DNA from: Rubrobacter sp. | Lineage (GTDB): Bacteria > Actinomycetota > Rubrobacteria > Rubrobacterales > Rubrobacteraceae | Direction: 5' to 3' | DNA: 36,786 nucleotides | NCBI GenBank assembly: GCA_013697825.1 | Contig: JACCWD010000110.1 | Span: forward strand, 1-36,786 | Shown: positions 23,140 to 31,160 of the stretch, one piece after another | Layout of the letters: each line of letters opens with the position of its first letter | Numbering within the stretch: position 1 is the stretch's first letter | The notes under the pieces: generated by a model | The model's input: the letters and a program-made list of their open reading frames with translations, nothing else | The model's database searches: none | Told to the model about the DNA's origin: nothing | Translations under genes and position numbers: made by a program

Positions 23140-24393
23140 ATGATGCTACAGCGTGTGAATCCGGGTAACAAATCCTTGTCAGATTACCGCAGCATCATCC
23201 GCCGCGACCTCTACGACGAAGTCCACGATCTCGCCGAGCGCGTCAAAGGTGCCCGCGTCCTCCACATAAACGCCACGAGCTTCGGCGGCGGCGTCGCGGA
23301 GATCCTTTACACCCTCGTGCCGCTCATGCGTGATGTCGGGCTAGAGTGCGAGTGGGAGATCATGTTCGGGGCGGAGCCGTTCTTCAACGTCACGAAGAGC
23401 TTCCACAACGCTCTCCAGGGAGCCGAATACAACCTCACCATCGAAGATCAAGCCATATACGAGGAATACAACCGCCGCACCGCCCAAGCCCTCGCCGAGG
23501 CGGGCGAGGAGTGGGACATCATGTTCGTCCACGACCCGCAACCCGCGCTATTAAAAGAATTCTCCGGCGGACTCTCGGAGGCGACGAAGTGGATCTGGCG
23601 CTGCCACATAGACACTTCGACCCCGAATCAGAAAGTCTATGATTACCTCGAACCATACGTCAAAGACTACGACGCGCAAATCTACACGATGCGCGAATAC
23701 ACCCCGCCCGGCGACGGTCTCCCGAACCTCGCCCTCATACCCCCCGCCATAGACCCGCTGAGTCCGAAGAACATGGCTTTGAGCCGCGAGGACGCAAGCT
23801 ACATCGTGAACCAGTTCGGTGTTGACACCGAAAGGCCGTTTCTCCTCCAGGTTTCGCGTTTCGACCCGTGGAAGGATCCCCTCGGCGTCATTGACGTGTA
23901 CCGCGCCGCGAAGGAGGACATCCCCGACCTCCAACTCGTCCTTATCGGCTCGATGGCCCACGACGATCCCGAAGGCTGGGATTACTGGTACAAAACCGTC
24001 AACTACGCCGCCGGTGACCAAGACATCTTCCTCTTCTCGAACCTCACGAACGTCGGAGCCATCGAAGTGAACGCTTTCCAGTCTTTGGCCGATGTCGTCA
24101 TCCAGAAATCCATCCGGGAAGGCTTCGGCCTCGTGGTGACGGAAGGTCTTTGGAAGGGCCGTCCGATGGTGGCGAGCCGGGTCGGGGGGATTCCGATGCA
24201 GGTTACGTCCGGCGGCGGCATCCTTGTGGACGACATCGAGGAAGCCTCCGACGCATGCCGGAAGCTCCTCGCCGACGCGGACTTCGCCCGCGAAATGGGC
24301 CGGGTCGGAAAGGAGCACGTCCGGGAGCATTACCTCACCCCGCGCCTCCTCCGCGACGACCTCGCGCTCTTCGCCAAACTGCTCGGCGTGTAA
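23140..24393 (+). CDS. treT: Trehalose glycosyltransferring synthase TreT
   Basis: A 417-residue GT4 retaining glycosyltransferase. It makes trehalose from an NDP-glucose and free glucose in one step. HINATSFGGGVAEIL (about 43-57) binds near the acceptor, VHDPQPALL and WRCHIDTSTP follow, and the donor-site EX7E is in REGFGLVVTEGLWKGRP. Length and motifs fit the archaeal/Rubrobacter TreT. GAAAGGGGG precedes two adjacent ATGs (23140, 23143). The otsA gene starts three bases after the stop, so a single-step and a phosphate route to trehalose share one transcript. Confidence 0.93.
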   Translation: MMLQRVNPGNKSLSDYRSIIRRDLYDEVHDLAERVKGARVLHINATSFGGGVAEILYTLVPLMRDVGLECEWEIMFGAEPFFNVTKSFHNALQGAEYNLTIEDQAIYEEYNRRTAQALAEAGEEWDIMFVHDPQPALLKEFSGGLSEATKWIWRCHIDTSTPNQKVYDYLEPYVKDYDAQIYTMREYTPPGDGLPNLALIPPAIDPLSPKNMALSREDASYIVNQFGVDTERPFLLQVSRFDPWKDPLGVIDVYRAAKEDIPDLQLVLIGSMAHDDPEGWDYWYKTVNYAAGDQDIFLFSNLTNVGAIEVNAFQSLADVVIQKSIREGFGLVVTEGLWKGRPMVASRVGGIPMQVTSGGGILVDDIEEASDACRKLLADADFAREMGRVGKEHVREHYLTPRLLRDDLALFAKLLGV

Positions 24394-24396
24394 AGC

Positions 24397-25833
24397 ATGG
24401 ACGGCCTCGTCATCGTCTCGAACCGGGGCGCGGTAACGTTCTTCCGCGCCGAATCCGGGGAGAGGACGTATTCGAGGGGCGCGGGCGGCCTCGTCACCGC
24501 GCTGAACGCCGTGTCGAGGCAAAGCGAAAACGCCGTGTGGGTATCGTCGGCGACGAGCGATGAGGATTTATCCGTCGCGAAGGAAGGCGGCCCGTACGAG
24601 GTCGAAGACCTCCGCGTCTCGCTCGTCGAGCACGATCCGGAAGCGTACGACCTCATGTACAACCGCATCGCCAACCCGCTCCTCTGGTTCGTGCATCACG
24701 GCCTCTATAACCTTCCGTTCTCCCCGGACTTCGGCGAGGATACGAAAGACGCATGGGAGCGCGGCTACGTCCGGGTGAACGAGAACTTCGCCGAAGCCGT
24801 CGCGAAGATGGTCGAAGGCGAAGAATCACCGACCATCCTCCTCCACGACTACCAGCTTTACATGGCCCCGAAGCTCGTGAGGGAGAAGGTCGGCGGCGAC
24901 GCTTTCGTCTCGCTCTTCGTACACATACCGTGGCCGGAGCCGGACTCGTGGCGTGTTTTGCCGAACTATATCCGCGAGGGCGTCCTCGAAAGCCTCCTCC
25001 ACGCGAACGTCGTCGCCTTCCACACGAATCGGTACGCCCGAGCCTTCCTCTCGACCGTCGAGGAAGTCCTCGGATTCGAGGTGGATGCGGAGAATGGCGT
25101 CGTGCGAGCCGGAGGCCGAGAGGTTTGGGTGAGGGCGTATCCCATCTCCATAGACCCCTCCGAGTTCGAGGAATTGTCCGGGAGCGAAGCCGTTCTCGAG
25201 GAGGAGGAATATATAAAGAGCCTCCCCGGAAAGCTCCTCCTTCGCGTGGACCGCATGGATCTCTCGAAGAACATCGTCCGAGGCTTTCGCGCATACGGGC
25301 GGATGCTCGAAAAACACCCCGGCATGCGCGGTGAAGTCACGTTCCTCGCCCAATTACAACCATCTCGCGGCGGCATCCCCGAATACGACGCATACGCCGA
25401 CGAGATACGAGAGGTCGTCGAGGAAGTGAACGAAGCGTATGGAACCTCCGAATGGAAGCCCGTCGAGCTTTCGATAGAGGATAATTTTCCGCGCTCGGTC
25501 GCCGCGTACAAAAACTACGACGCGCTCCTCGTCAACGCCGTCCGCGACGGCATGAACCTCGTCGCCAAAGAGGCCGCCGTCGTCAACGAGAAAGACGGAG
25601 TCCTCATACTTTCCGAAGGGGCGGGCGCGTATGAAGAACTCAAGGACGGAGCCATAACCGTGAACCCCTTCGACCTCGACGAGCAAGCCGAGGCGATATA
25701 CGAAGCCCTCACGATGCTCGAAGAAGAACGCCGTGAAAAGGCGGATCTCCTCCGTCGCACCGTCCATTCGAACACCATCGAAGACTGGGTGGAAGCCCAA
25801 ATGAAGGACATCGCCGCATACCGAAGGCGGTAG
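24397..25833 (+). CDS. otsA: Trehalose-6-phosphate synthase OtsA (GT20)
   Basis: A 478-residue GT20 enzyme joining NDP-glucose and glucose-6-phosphate into trehalose-6-phosphate. Motifs include VSNRGAV at the start, RGAGGLVTAL, LLHDYQLYMAP, FVHIPWPEPDSW, VDRMDLSKNI and VNAVRDGMNLVAKE. The acceptor loop HHGLYNLPFSPDF differs from the enterobacterial form, as in other actinobacterial branches. It lacks its own good ribosome site and depends on coupling to treT. The phosphatase gene lies convergent, 139 bp downstream; the gap between them holds no clear terminator. Confidence 0.93.
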   Translation: MDGLVIVSNRGAVTFFRAESGERTYSRGAGGLVTALNAVSRQSENAVWVSSATSDEDLSVAKEGGPYEVEDLRVSLVEHDPEAYDLMYNRIANPLLWFVHHGLYNLPFSPDFGEDTKDAWERGYVRVNENFAEAVAKMVEGEESPTILLHDYQLYMAPKLVREKVGGDAFVSLFVHIPWPEPDSWRVLPNYIREGVLESLLHANVVAFHTNRYARAFLSTVEEVLGFEVDAENGVVRAGGREVWVRAYPISIDPSEFEELSGSEAVLEEEEYIKSLPGKLLLRVDRMDLSKNIVRGFRAYGRMLEKHPGMRGEVTFLAQLQPSRGGIPEYDAYADEIREVVEEVNEAYGTSEWKPVELSIEDNFPRSVAAYKNYDALLVNAVRDGMNLVAKEAAVVNEKDGVLILSEGAGAYEELKDGAITVNPFDLDEQAEAIYEALTMLEEERREKADLLRRTVHSNTIEDWVEAQMKDIAAYRRR

Positions 25834-25972
25834 CCGTGGCGAATAGTCGCATACGTCTCATAACGAGGATTTTCGAGCTTCGCCGAGGATGGTGCGGGGC
25901 GAGCGCGTGGAGTGGAAGCCGGAAGGTTTGTGGGGAGTTTTCAGCCTAGCGAAAGGATAGCCCGGCGCGTCT

Positions 25973-26758
25973 CTATAAAAGCGAGCGGAGAACCTCTCCG
26001 ACACCCTCCACGCCGTCGGCGACGATGTCGGCCTCGGAGACGATTTCCGGCGGCCCTTCGTCGCTTTTCACGCCGACGCGGAGTATCTCTTCGAGGGTTC
26101 CTTCATCGCGCATCTTTTCGAGTTCGCGGAAGGCGTCGAGGTCGGTGGTGTCGTCGCCGAGGAACATCGCCCGCTTCGGTTTATGCTCTTCGACGAGGGT
26201 TCTCACGGCGGTTCCTTTGTCGGTCTTTATGGGCGGACGGGCCTCGACGATGCCGCGTCCGACCGTTACGCGGAGGCCGAGGCGTTCGCCGTGTTCGCGC
26301 GCGAACGCGACGCACTTTTCGCCGACCTCGGGCGGGACGTTTCGGAAGTGGATGGATGCGGTTATGCCCTTCTCCTCCACGAAGGCTCCGAGCGGGGCGA
26401 GTTCCTCGCGGGCGAGGGTTTCGAGTTCTTCGATGTTCTCCATGTACGGGAGGGCTTCGGGGATCACTTCGACCTCGCCGTCCTCGCGCATGACCTCGAA
26501 GCCGTGGTTTCCGAAGTACGTGATGCCTTCGATGCCGACGAGCTCGCGAGCCTCCTCTGTCTTCCGACCGCTCACCCCGGCGACGAGGAGGTATTTTTTA
26601 TGGAGCTTCGCGAGGAGTTCCTTGAGTTCGTCGGGGACGAAGGCTACGGCGGGGGTGGGGGCGATGGGGGAGAGGGTTCCGTCAATGTCGGTGAGAATGG
26701 CGGAGGATTTCGGGTCTTCGCTCCACGCGGCGAGCCGGGGCCACGCTCTCTCAGCCAT
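25973..26758 (-). CDS. otsB: Trehalose-6-phosphate phosphatase OtsB
   Basis: A protein of 261 residues from the ATG preceded by GGGAGGG; an upstream ATG (26794) is not supported by a ribosome site. HAD motif I is TDIDGTL (D24 nucleophile, D26), with SGRK (motif II), TDKGTAVR (motif III region) and FLGDDTTDLDAF (motif IV). It removes phosphate from trehalose-6-phosphate made by the facing otsA gene. It runs with the VanY-type gene, 54 bp upstream, on the opposite strand to treT-otsA. Confidence 0.93.
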   Translation of the reverse strand: MAERAWPRLAAWSEDPKSSAILTDIDGTLSPIAPTPAVAFVPDELKELLAKLHKKYLLVAGVSGRKTEEARELVGIEGITYFGNHGFEVMREDGEVEVIPEALPYMENIEELETLAREELAPLGAFVEEKGITASIHFRNVPPEVGEKCVAFAREHGERLGLRVTVGRGIVEARPPIKTDKGTAVRTLVEEHKPKRAMFLGDDTTDLDAFRELEKMRDEGTLEEILRVGVKSDEGPPEIVSEADIVADGVEGVGEVLRSLL

Positions 26759-26812
26759 GTCTTCCCTCCCCGAACGGCGGGTGGAGCGAGTCATTGCCTT
26801 TGCCGATGGCTT

Positions 26813-27658
26813 TCAACATCGCGGGCGCACGCCCTCTTCCGTCAAAAACTCGCGGAGGCTCATGTCGCTCTCGTGGATCTCCTCGGCGAGTCCGTCCCCG
26901 ACGTATCGGTATTCCCACGGCTCCCATTGTCGTCCGGTTCCTTGTTCGTCGCCGTCGGGGTACGTGATGATGAAACCGTGGCGCCATGCGTTCTCTTTGA
27001 GCCATTTGCTCGCGTCCGTCTCGCCGAAGGCCGGGAGGAGTTGGTAGCCGACCTCGGCGTTCGTGAAGTCTACGGTCGTTCCGAGTTGGTGCTGGCTCTG
27101 TCCGGGGGGCGCGCTCACTATCTCCGCGTCCTCGCCGTAGACTCCGGTGAAGTGCGCGAAGTTTTGCTGCTGCTCGGCGTACGAGCGGTACGCCGAGATG
27201 ACGAGGAGTTCGTGGCCTTCGGAGGCCGCCGCCGAAACGAGGTCGGACAAAGGCTCCACGGCTTCGAGGCGGAGAAGCTGGTCGTTGCCGTAAATCGGCA
27301 CGCCGTACGCCATGAGCGAGACGAGGTCTCCCGGCTCGTAGCCCGGCGGGAGCGCGCGCCGCTTGCCGACGAGAACCCTCGGGTCGTCGCAGCTTTCCTC
27401 CGGCGGCGGAAGGGAGGCCGAGGCTCTCGTCGTCTCCTTCGCGGGTTCCTCCGGGGTCGAGTCCTCGCTCGAGACTGTGGAAGTTTCGGCGGTCGTGGAG
27501 GAGTCTTCACTCCCGAGGTTTTGGGTGCGGTCTATCGCCATGAAGCCGTACACGACGGCGGAGACGCACACGAGCGCGACGACCGCCGCCAAAGCGCGCC
27601 TCCGCCTTTGCCTCACGCGCCTCATTCCATGTGAGCTTCTCTCTCGATTCTCAGGCAT
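26813..27658 (-). CDS. VanY-type D-Ala-D-Ala carboxypeptidase (M15B), altered zinc site
   Basis: A 281-residue protein with a basic N-terminus, a signal anchor (about 21-42), a Ser/Thr/Glu-rich linker (48-88) and a VanY domain. SQHQLGTTVDF supplies zinc ligands H190 and D197, ISAYRSY and the catalytic glutamate E246 are present. The family motif ExWH reads EPWEYRYVG here, so the third zinc ligand histidine is replaced by E249. That could change metal binding or activity; the codon is GAA and no frameshift is evident. Known relatives trim D-alanine from peptidoglycan stem peptides. A palindrome CTCCGGTG/CACCGGAG at 27685-27702 lies just upstream and might be an operator. Confidence 0.85.
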   Translation of the reverse strand: MPENRERSSHGMRRVRQRRRRALAAVVALVCVSAVVYGFMAIDRTQNLGSEDSSTTAETSTVSSEDSTPEEPAKETTRASASLPPPEESCDDPRVLVGKRRALPPGYEPGDLVSLMAYGVPIYGNDQLLRLEAVEPLSDLVSAAASEGHELLVISAYRSYAEQQQNFAHFTGVYGEDAEIVSAPPGQSQHQLGTTVDFTNAEVGYQLLPAFGETDASKWLKENAWRHGFIITYPDGDEQGTGRQWEPWEYRYVGDGLAEEIHESDMSLREFLTEEGVRPRC

Positions 27659-27706
27659 ACGAGAGGTTACGCTAACGCAACGAGGCTCCGGTGTCCACCG
27701 GAGGCG

Positions 27707-27734
27707 AGAAAAAGCGGACCCCGTGGGAGTCCGC
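27707..27734 (-). terminator. Terminator of the Asp23/GlsB operon
   Basis: On the minus strand GCGGAC (27734-27729) pairs with GTCCGC (27719-27714), followed by a T5 run. It lies about 45 bp after the stop of the last operon gene. Confidence 0.8.
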
Positions 27735-27778
27735 CGAAAAAATACGTGGAAAGATTCGCGAAAAGATTCGCTCTCGGG

Positions 27779-28303
27779 TTACCGGACCCGGCTTTGGCGC
27801 GGGCCGGAGCCGCCCTCCTCTTCGGGGCCGGAGATCTTGCCTCCGACGTAGCCGCCGAGGATGTTCGCGATGAGGACGGCGATGGTTGCGAGGGCGCCGC
27901 CGCTCGCGAGGCCGACACCTTCCAGCGTCGTTATGCTTTGAAGCCCCGTAACCTGTCCGCCCGAGAAGATGAGGCCCGCGACGACGCCGAGGATCGCGAG
28001 TATGACCGCGAGCGCGATCACCACGACGATCCCGAAGATGGCGACCATCGTTCCGTTGAGCGGCCCGTTTATGCCCGCCCTCTTTGCGGCGACGTATCCG
28101 CCGACGCCGTTCGCCAGAAAACCCGTGAGGAGGGTAGCGAAAAGCCCCCCGATGGCGACCCCCGCCCCGGGATCGTCCGTTTCGGGGGCCACGCCGAAGA
28201 TCGCACCGAACACGAGGCCGATGACTATGAGCGAGATGACGGCAGCGACCCAGCCTATCGCCACGGCGGGCCATCGGATGTCATTGAGACGAAGTTGGTT
28301 CAC
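27779..28303 (-). CDS. Four- to five-helix membrane protein, last gene of the stress operon
   Basis: A 174-residue integral membrane protein with a GTG start and AAGGGA nine bases before it. It has Gly/Ala-rich helices (AVAIGWVAAVISLIVIGL; GGLFATLLTGFLANGVGGYVAAK; MVAIFGIVVVIALAVILAIL; ATIAVLIANILGGYVGGK) and a short charged tail. The paired GGYV.A/GK motifs look like an internal duplication. It resembles TIGR04086/YrzE-type membrane proteins, but I cannot assign a role beyond membership of the Asp23 operon. Confidence 0.8.
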   Translation of the reverse strand: MNQLRLNDIRWPAVAIGWVAAVISLIVIGLVFGAIFGVAPETDDPGAGVAIGGLFATLLTGFLANGVGGYVAAKRAGINGPLNGTMVAIFGIVVVIALAVILAILGVVAGLIFSGGQVTGLQSITTLEGVGLASGGALATIAVLIANILGGYVGGKISGPEEEGGSGPRQSRVR

Positions 28304-28348
28304 GAAGAATCATCCCTTCCAGAGAAAATATCTTTCAGAAGCATTCTT

Positions 28349-28564
28349 TTATCGCACTTGGTCTCTGTTTACCCGGGTGCGTCCCTGCGCCCGGTCGCGG
28401 ACATCCTCGAGGTCGAAGTCCCCGTCGAGGTATGATCCGACGAAGTACCCGAGAATCCCGAAGACGAAGACGATGGCGGTGATCCCGATCCCGAGCTGCG
28501 AGATGAGGATGATGAGGAGCGCCCCTATGACGGCCCCCCACTGTTTATTGGTCCAGTAGCTCAT
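28349..28564 (-). CDS. DUF2273 small membrane protein
   Basis: A 71-residue protein with two membrane helices (QWGAVIGALLIILISQLG and ITAIVFVFGILGYFVGSYLDG) and a charged tail. This is the DUF2273 type usually encoded beside Asp23 and AmaP. GAAAGGA precedes the ATG. It lies 18 bp after the second AmaP-like gene. Confidence 0.88.
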   Translation of the reverse strand: MSYWTNKQWGAVIGALLIILISQLGIGITAIVFVFGILGYFVGSYLDGDFDLEDVRDRAQGRTRVNRDQVR

Positions 28565-28582
28565 GCCAGTCCTTTCATTGGT

Positions 28583-29149
28583 TTAGGAGGCGCTTCTCTG
28601 CACGGTTACCTCCACGTCCCGAACCTCGACTTGCTGGCCCTCGAGAACTTGCCTGACGTTCTCCCGGACGCGGCTCGCGACCTCGGTGTAATTTCCGCTC
28701 CTCGGGACCGCTATGGCGCACTCCACGAGGTACGGCTTTCCTTTCGGCGAAGACAAGGACGCCGATGGGGACTCGGCCCCGGCCTCTCTCGCCGCGCCCT
28801 CCGCGAGTGCCTTCACGGCTTTCACCGTGAGGCGCGTCTCCATGCCCGGCCCGTCGTCTATGACCGCGCTCCGGGAGACTTGCTTGCCGAAAGTCAGCTC
28901 CCGAAGGAGGAAAAGGAGGGCGATGATCGCGACCAAAGCCCCAGCGACGGCGATGGATATACGTATCGGCGTCGCGGTGAGGTCGGCGTTTACGATCCCG
29001 CCGAGGGCTTCGACTCCGGCCTGGTAGTTCGTGTACTGGTTTATCGTATCCGCCGCCAAAGCCCCGAAGTTGATGAGGAGGAGGAGGACGGGGACCGCTA
29101 TGAGAAGCAGCGCGACAACGAGCAATACGAAACGGTTGAATGCGTTCAT
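28583..29149 (-). CDS. amaP: Alkaline shock membrane anchor protein AmaP
   Basis: A 188-residue protein with two N-terminal membrane helices (about 8-34 and 64-86) and a cytoplasmic domain with RSAVIDDGPGMETRLTVKAVKALAEGAAREAG and VRENVRQVLEGQQVEVRDVEVTV. In Staphylococcus, AmaP anchors Asp23 at the membrane. It overlaps the gene before it by four bases. Its paralogue directly upstream has the same layout with little identity, so the operon encodes two anchors. Confidence 0.85.
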   Translation of the reverse strand: MNAFNRFVLLVVALLLIAVPVLLLLINFGALAADTINQYTNYQAGVEALGGIVNADLTATPIRISIAVAGALVAIIALLFLLRELTFGKQVSRSAVIDDGPGMETRLTVKAVKALAEGAAREAGAESPSASLSSPKGKPYLVECAIAVPRSGNYTEVASRVRENVRQVLEGQQVEVRDVEVTVQRSAS

Positions 29150-29724
29150 TGAACCCTCGTCTTCGTCTGTCGGGGATCCGACTCGTTCAGCCTCACCTTT
29201 ACCTTGCCGACCGGGATGCCGCTCGCGGCGAGCCTCTCTTGAACCGCGGTTTGCAGATCGCCCTTTATCACCTTCTGATCCTCGCCGCGCCTCACGTCCG
29301 CGTTGACATCCACCACCGCTCCCGGCCCCCTCTTCGCCTTCACCTTGACCGAGGAGCCGAGTATGTTGCGTGTGCCTTCGGTCGCCTTGGCGACTTCGTC
29401 GCCCACGGCGCCTCTGGTTACGTACGTCCCCTTCTCCATCCTCACCCGCCGGGGGCGGCGGGGCTTCAGTTCGAGGATGAGGAGTATGAGGCCGAGGAGG
29501 GCGACGCCGATGAGGATTGCGATTCCGGCGGGGGTGAGGCTCCCGTTCTCGACCCCGGTTATAAAGCTCTGGAAGCCTTCGTAGGCGGCGGGGAGGCCGA
29601 GTGCTTGCTGGAGGTCGGCTATTTGGTAGCCGAGGATGTTCAGGCCGTATATCGCCGCGAAGAGTCCACCGACGAACAGCGCGGCGAAGACGAGAACCAT
29701 GACGATACGGTTAAAGACCCACAT
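29146..29724 (-). CDS. Second AmaP-like anchor protein
   Basis: 192 residues: one membrane helix near the N-terminus (VMVLVFAALFVGGLFAAIYGL), a second at about 65-88 (AGIAILIGVALLGLILLILEL), then a soluble domain with GSSVKVKAKRGPGAVVDVNADVRRGED and VQERLAASGIPVGKVKVRL. The arrangement copies AmaP. It overlaps the Asp23-like gene upstream by 14 bp and the next AmaP gene by four, so the three are tightly coupled. Confidence 0.8.
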   Translation of the reverse strand: MWVFNRIVMVLVFAALFVGGLFAAIYGLNILGYQIADLQQALGLPAAYEGFQSFITGVENGSLTPAGIAILIGVALLGLILLILELKPRRPRRVRMEKGTYVTRGAVGDEVAKATEGTRNILGSSVKVKAKRGPGAVVDVNADVRRGEDQKVIKGDLQTAVQERLAASGIPVGKVKVRLNESDPRQTKTRVQ

Positions 29725-30016
29725 CGTCGGCCACCTCGATGTCTTCGAACACTACGGTGATCCTCCTGCCGCCCGACTCCGGCGCGGCGTTCCCTTCGAT
29801 TTCCTTCGCGAGGTCGGGTATCGGCTTCACGAGCGGATAGTTCGCCACGACGTGGACTTCGACTTCGTCGTCTGCGATGACGACGCCGACGAACTTTTCG
29901 CTGCCTTCGTAGGTGGCGGCCTCGGCGAAGGTTCCGCCGCCGAGGGCGTGGATTCCTTCGGTCGAGAGGGCCGCCTCGGAGACGGCCCTCGCTGTCTGGA
30001 TAAGTCCCTCAGCCAA
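29711..30016 (-). CDS. Short Asp23-like protein
   Basis: A 101-residue protein with a TTG start. It is an Asp23/Gls24 core with an N-terminal helix, VVIADDEVEVHVVANYPLVKPIPDLAKEI and a closing strand RRITVVFEDIEV. It lacks the long tail of its neighbour. Asp23 proteins form a membrane-associated layer that helps cells withstand envelope stress. Confidence 0.78.
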   Translation of the reverse strand: MAEGLIQTARAVSEAALSTEGIHALGGGTFAEAATYEGSEKFVGVVIADDEVEVHVVANYPLVKPIPDLAKEIEGNAAPESGGRRITVVFEDIEVADDVGL

Positions 30017-30030
30017 GTCGTCTCACCCGG

Positions 30031-30534
30031 CTACTGGACTCGTTGCTGGCTCTGATCCTGCTGCTGGTTCTGCTGCTGGATCTCCTTCTGCCGCTCTCTA
30101 TCCTGCTCGTCCTGCGGGAAGTATATGTCGCTCACCGTGATGTTCACCTCGGTGACGCGAAGCCCCACGAGGCTCTCGACCCGGTTCACAACGTTGCGCC
30201 TCACGGCCTCGGACAACTGCGGGATGGACTTGCCGTACTCGGCGGTGCATGTGAGGTCGAGGGCCGCCTCTTCCTGCCCGACCTCGACCGAGACGCCGGC
30301 CGACTGGCTTCCGCTGCCGCCGCTTCCGCCCGTGATCGAGCCGATGAGGTTGCCCATCGTCTGGGATGCGCCGCCGCCCATCCGAATGCCGTCAACCTCC
30401 GCCGCGGCGATGCCGGCGATCTTCGTGACGACGCCGTCCTGGATCACGGTGTTGCCTTTGTCCGTCTGGAGCGGGTTCTTGCCCCCGCCGCTCCCGCTTC
30501 CGCTGCTCTGCTGCTGAGCCTTCTGCTCCGACAC
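30031..30534 (-). CDS. Asp23/Gls24 family protein with Gln-rich tails
   Basis: A 167-residue protein from GTG, with AAAGGGG upstream. The family core runs from GNTVIQDGVVTKIAGIAAAEVDGI through VSVEVGQEEAALDLTCTAEYGKSIPQLSEAVRRNVVNRVESLVGLRVTEVNI. Both ends are low complexity: a Gln/Ser/Gly N-terminus and a C-terminus of almost only Gln, Asp and Glu. A Gly/Ser loop sits inside the core (GGSGGSGSQS). The tails may mediate clustering (inference). Confidence 0.88.
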   Translation of the reverse strand: MSEQKAQQQSSGSGSGGGKNPLQTDKGNTVIQDGVVTKIAGIAAAEVDGIRMGGGASQTMGNLIGSITGGSGGSGSQSAGVSVEVGQEEAALDLTCTAEYGKSIPQLSEAVRRNVVNRVESLVGLRVTEVNITVSDIYFPQDEQDRERQKEIQQQNQQQDQSQQRVQ

Positions 30535-30628
30535 TTGTTTCCCCTTTCGTTAGCGAGTCCGACTCACTACGTATTTTGCATAAAATGTTCCCTGTGCGCC
30601 ACTCTCCCGGAAATAGCCCCAAAAATGG

Positions 30629-30892
30629 CTATGCGACGCGGCGTGTGATCACACGATACACAGCCAATAAGACGATCGCGCCCAAAGTAGCCACGAGGAT
30701 CGTCCATATCGTTCCTCCGCTGCCGAAGCCGAGTATGCTTTGCATGATGAACCCGCCGACGAACGCGCCAGCTATACCTATCAGGATAGTCACGATGATG
30801 CCGCCCGGATCCGGGCCGGGCATGATCCACTTCGCCAAGGCCCCGGCTATGAGTCCGATGAGGATCCAACCCAGAATCGCTAGTATGCCCAT
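30629..30892 (-). CDS. GlsB/YeaQ/YmgE family stress membrane protein
   Basis: An 87-residue protein with three membrane helices and the family motifs GWILIGLIAGALAKWIMPG and GIAGAFVGGF. GGGGGAGGTG precedes the ATG. It is the first gene of the leftward stress operon, about 95 bases downstream of a sigma-B-type promoter. Confidence 0.93.
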   Translation of the reverse strand: MGILAILGWILIGLIAGALAKWIMPGPDPGGIIVTILIGIAGAFVGGFIMQSILGFGSGGTIWTILVATLGAIVLLAVYRVITRRVA

Positions 30893-30993
30893 TTGTATTT
30901 CACCTCCCCCTTCTGATTTTAGTTTGCCTTTTATCCCTTAGACAGCCACGAGTCGGAAGCCGTTACACTTCCTACCGCAACTCGGCCAAATAA

Positions 30994-31019
30994 ATACCCC
31001 GCGACTTTGTAAATTAAAC
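30994..31019 (-). promoter_or_regulatory. Sigma-B/F-type stress promoter of the GlsB-Asp23 operon
   Basis: Minus strand GTTTAA (31019-31014), a 14-bp spacer and GGGTAT (30999-30994) match the general-stress sigma consensus exactly in both boxes. The predicted start is near 30987. It overlaps the opposing sigma-A promoter. Confidence 0.8.
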
Positions 31020-31034
31020 CCTTAGTCGTATAGA
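31007..31034 (+). promoter_or_regulatory. Sigma-A promoter of the ECF sigma operon
   Basis: TTGTAA (31007-31012), 16 bp, TATAGA (31029-31034). It leaves a leader of about 120 bases, in which GCCTC/GAGGC can form a small hairpin. A GGAACTT at 31091 resembles an ECF -35, but its spacing to a -10 is poor. Confidence 0.6.
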
Positions 31035-31160
31035 AGCCTCCGCCGTGAGTGAGGCGACAGCGGGCCTTTATGCCTTCCCGCCTGTGAAACGGAACTTCCA
31101 TTGGATAAGCTCTGTCCTTGTTCGCGGGTAACGGATTGGATTTTGGAACTGTCTAAAGTC

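Noticed and set aside
5799-26794. Long open frames opposite real genes, e.g. under the SDR, UvrC-like, histidine kinase and OtsA genes
   Set aside because: High GC makes long antisense frames common; these have Arg/His/Pro-rich low-complexity translations without family motifs.
31091-31117. Autoregulatory ECF promoter (GGAACTT) for the sigma factor
   Set aside because: Spacing to a recognisable -10 is wrong, and a good sigma-A promoter exists upstream.
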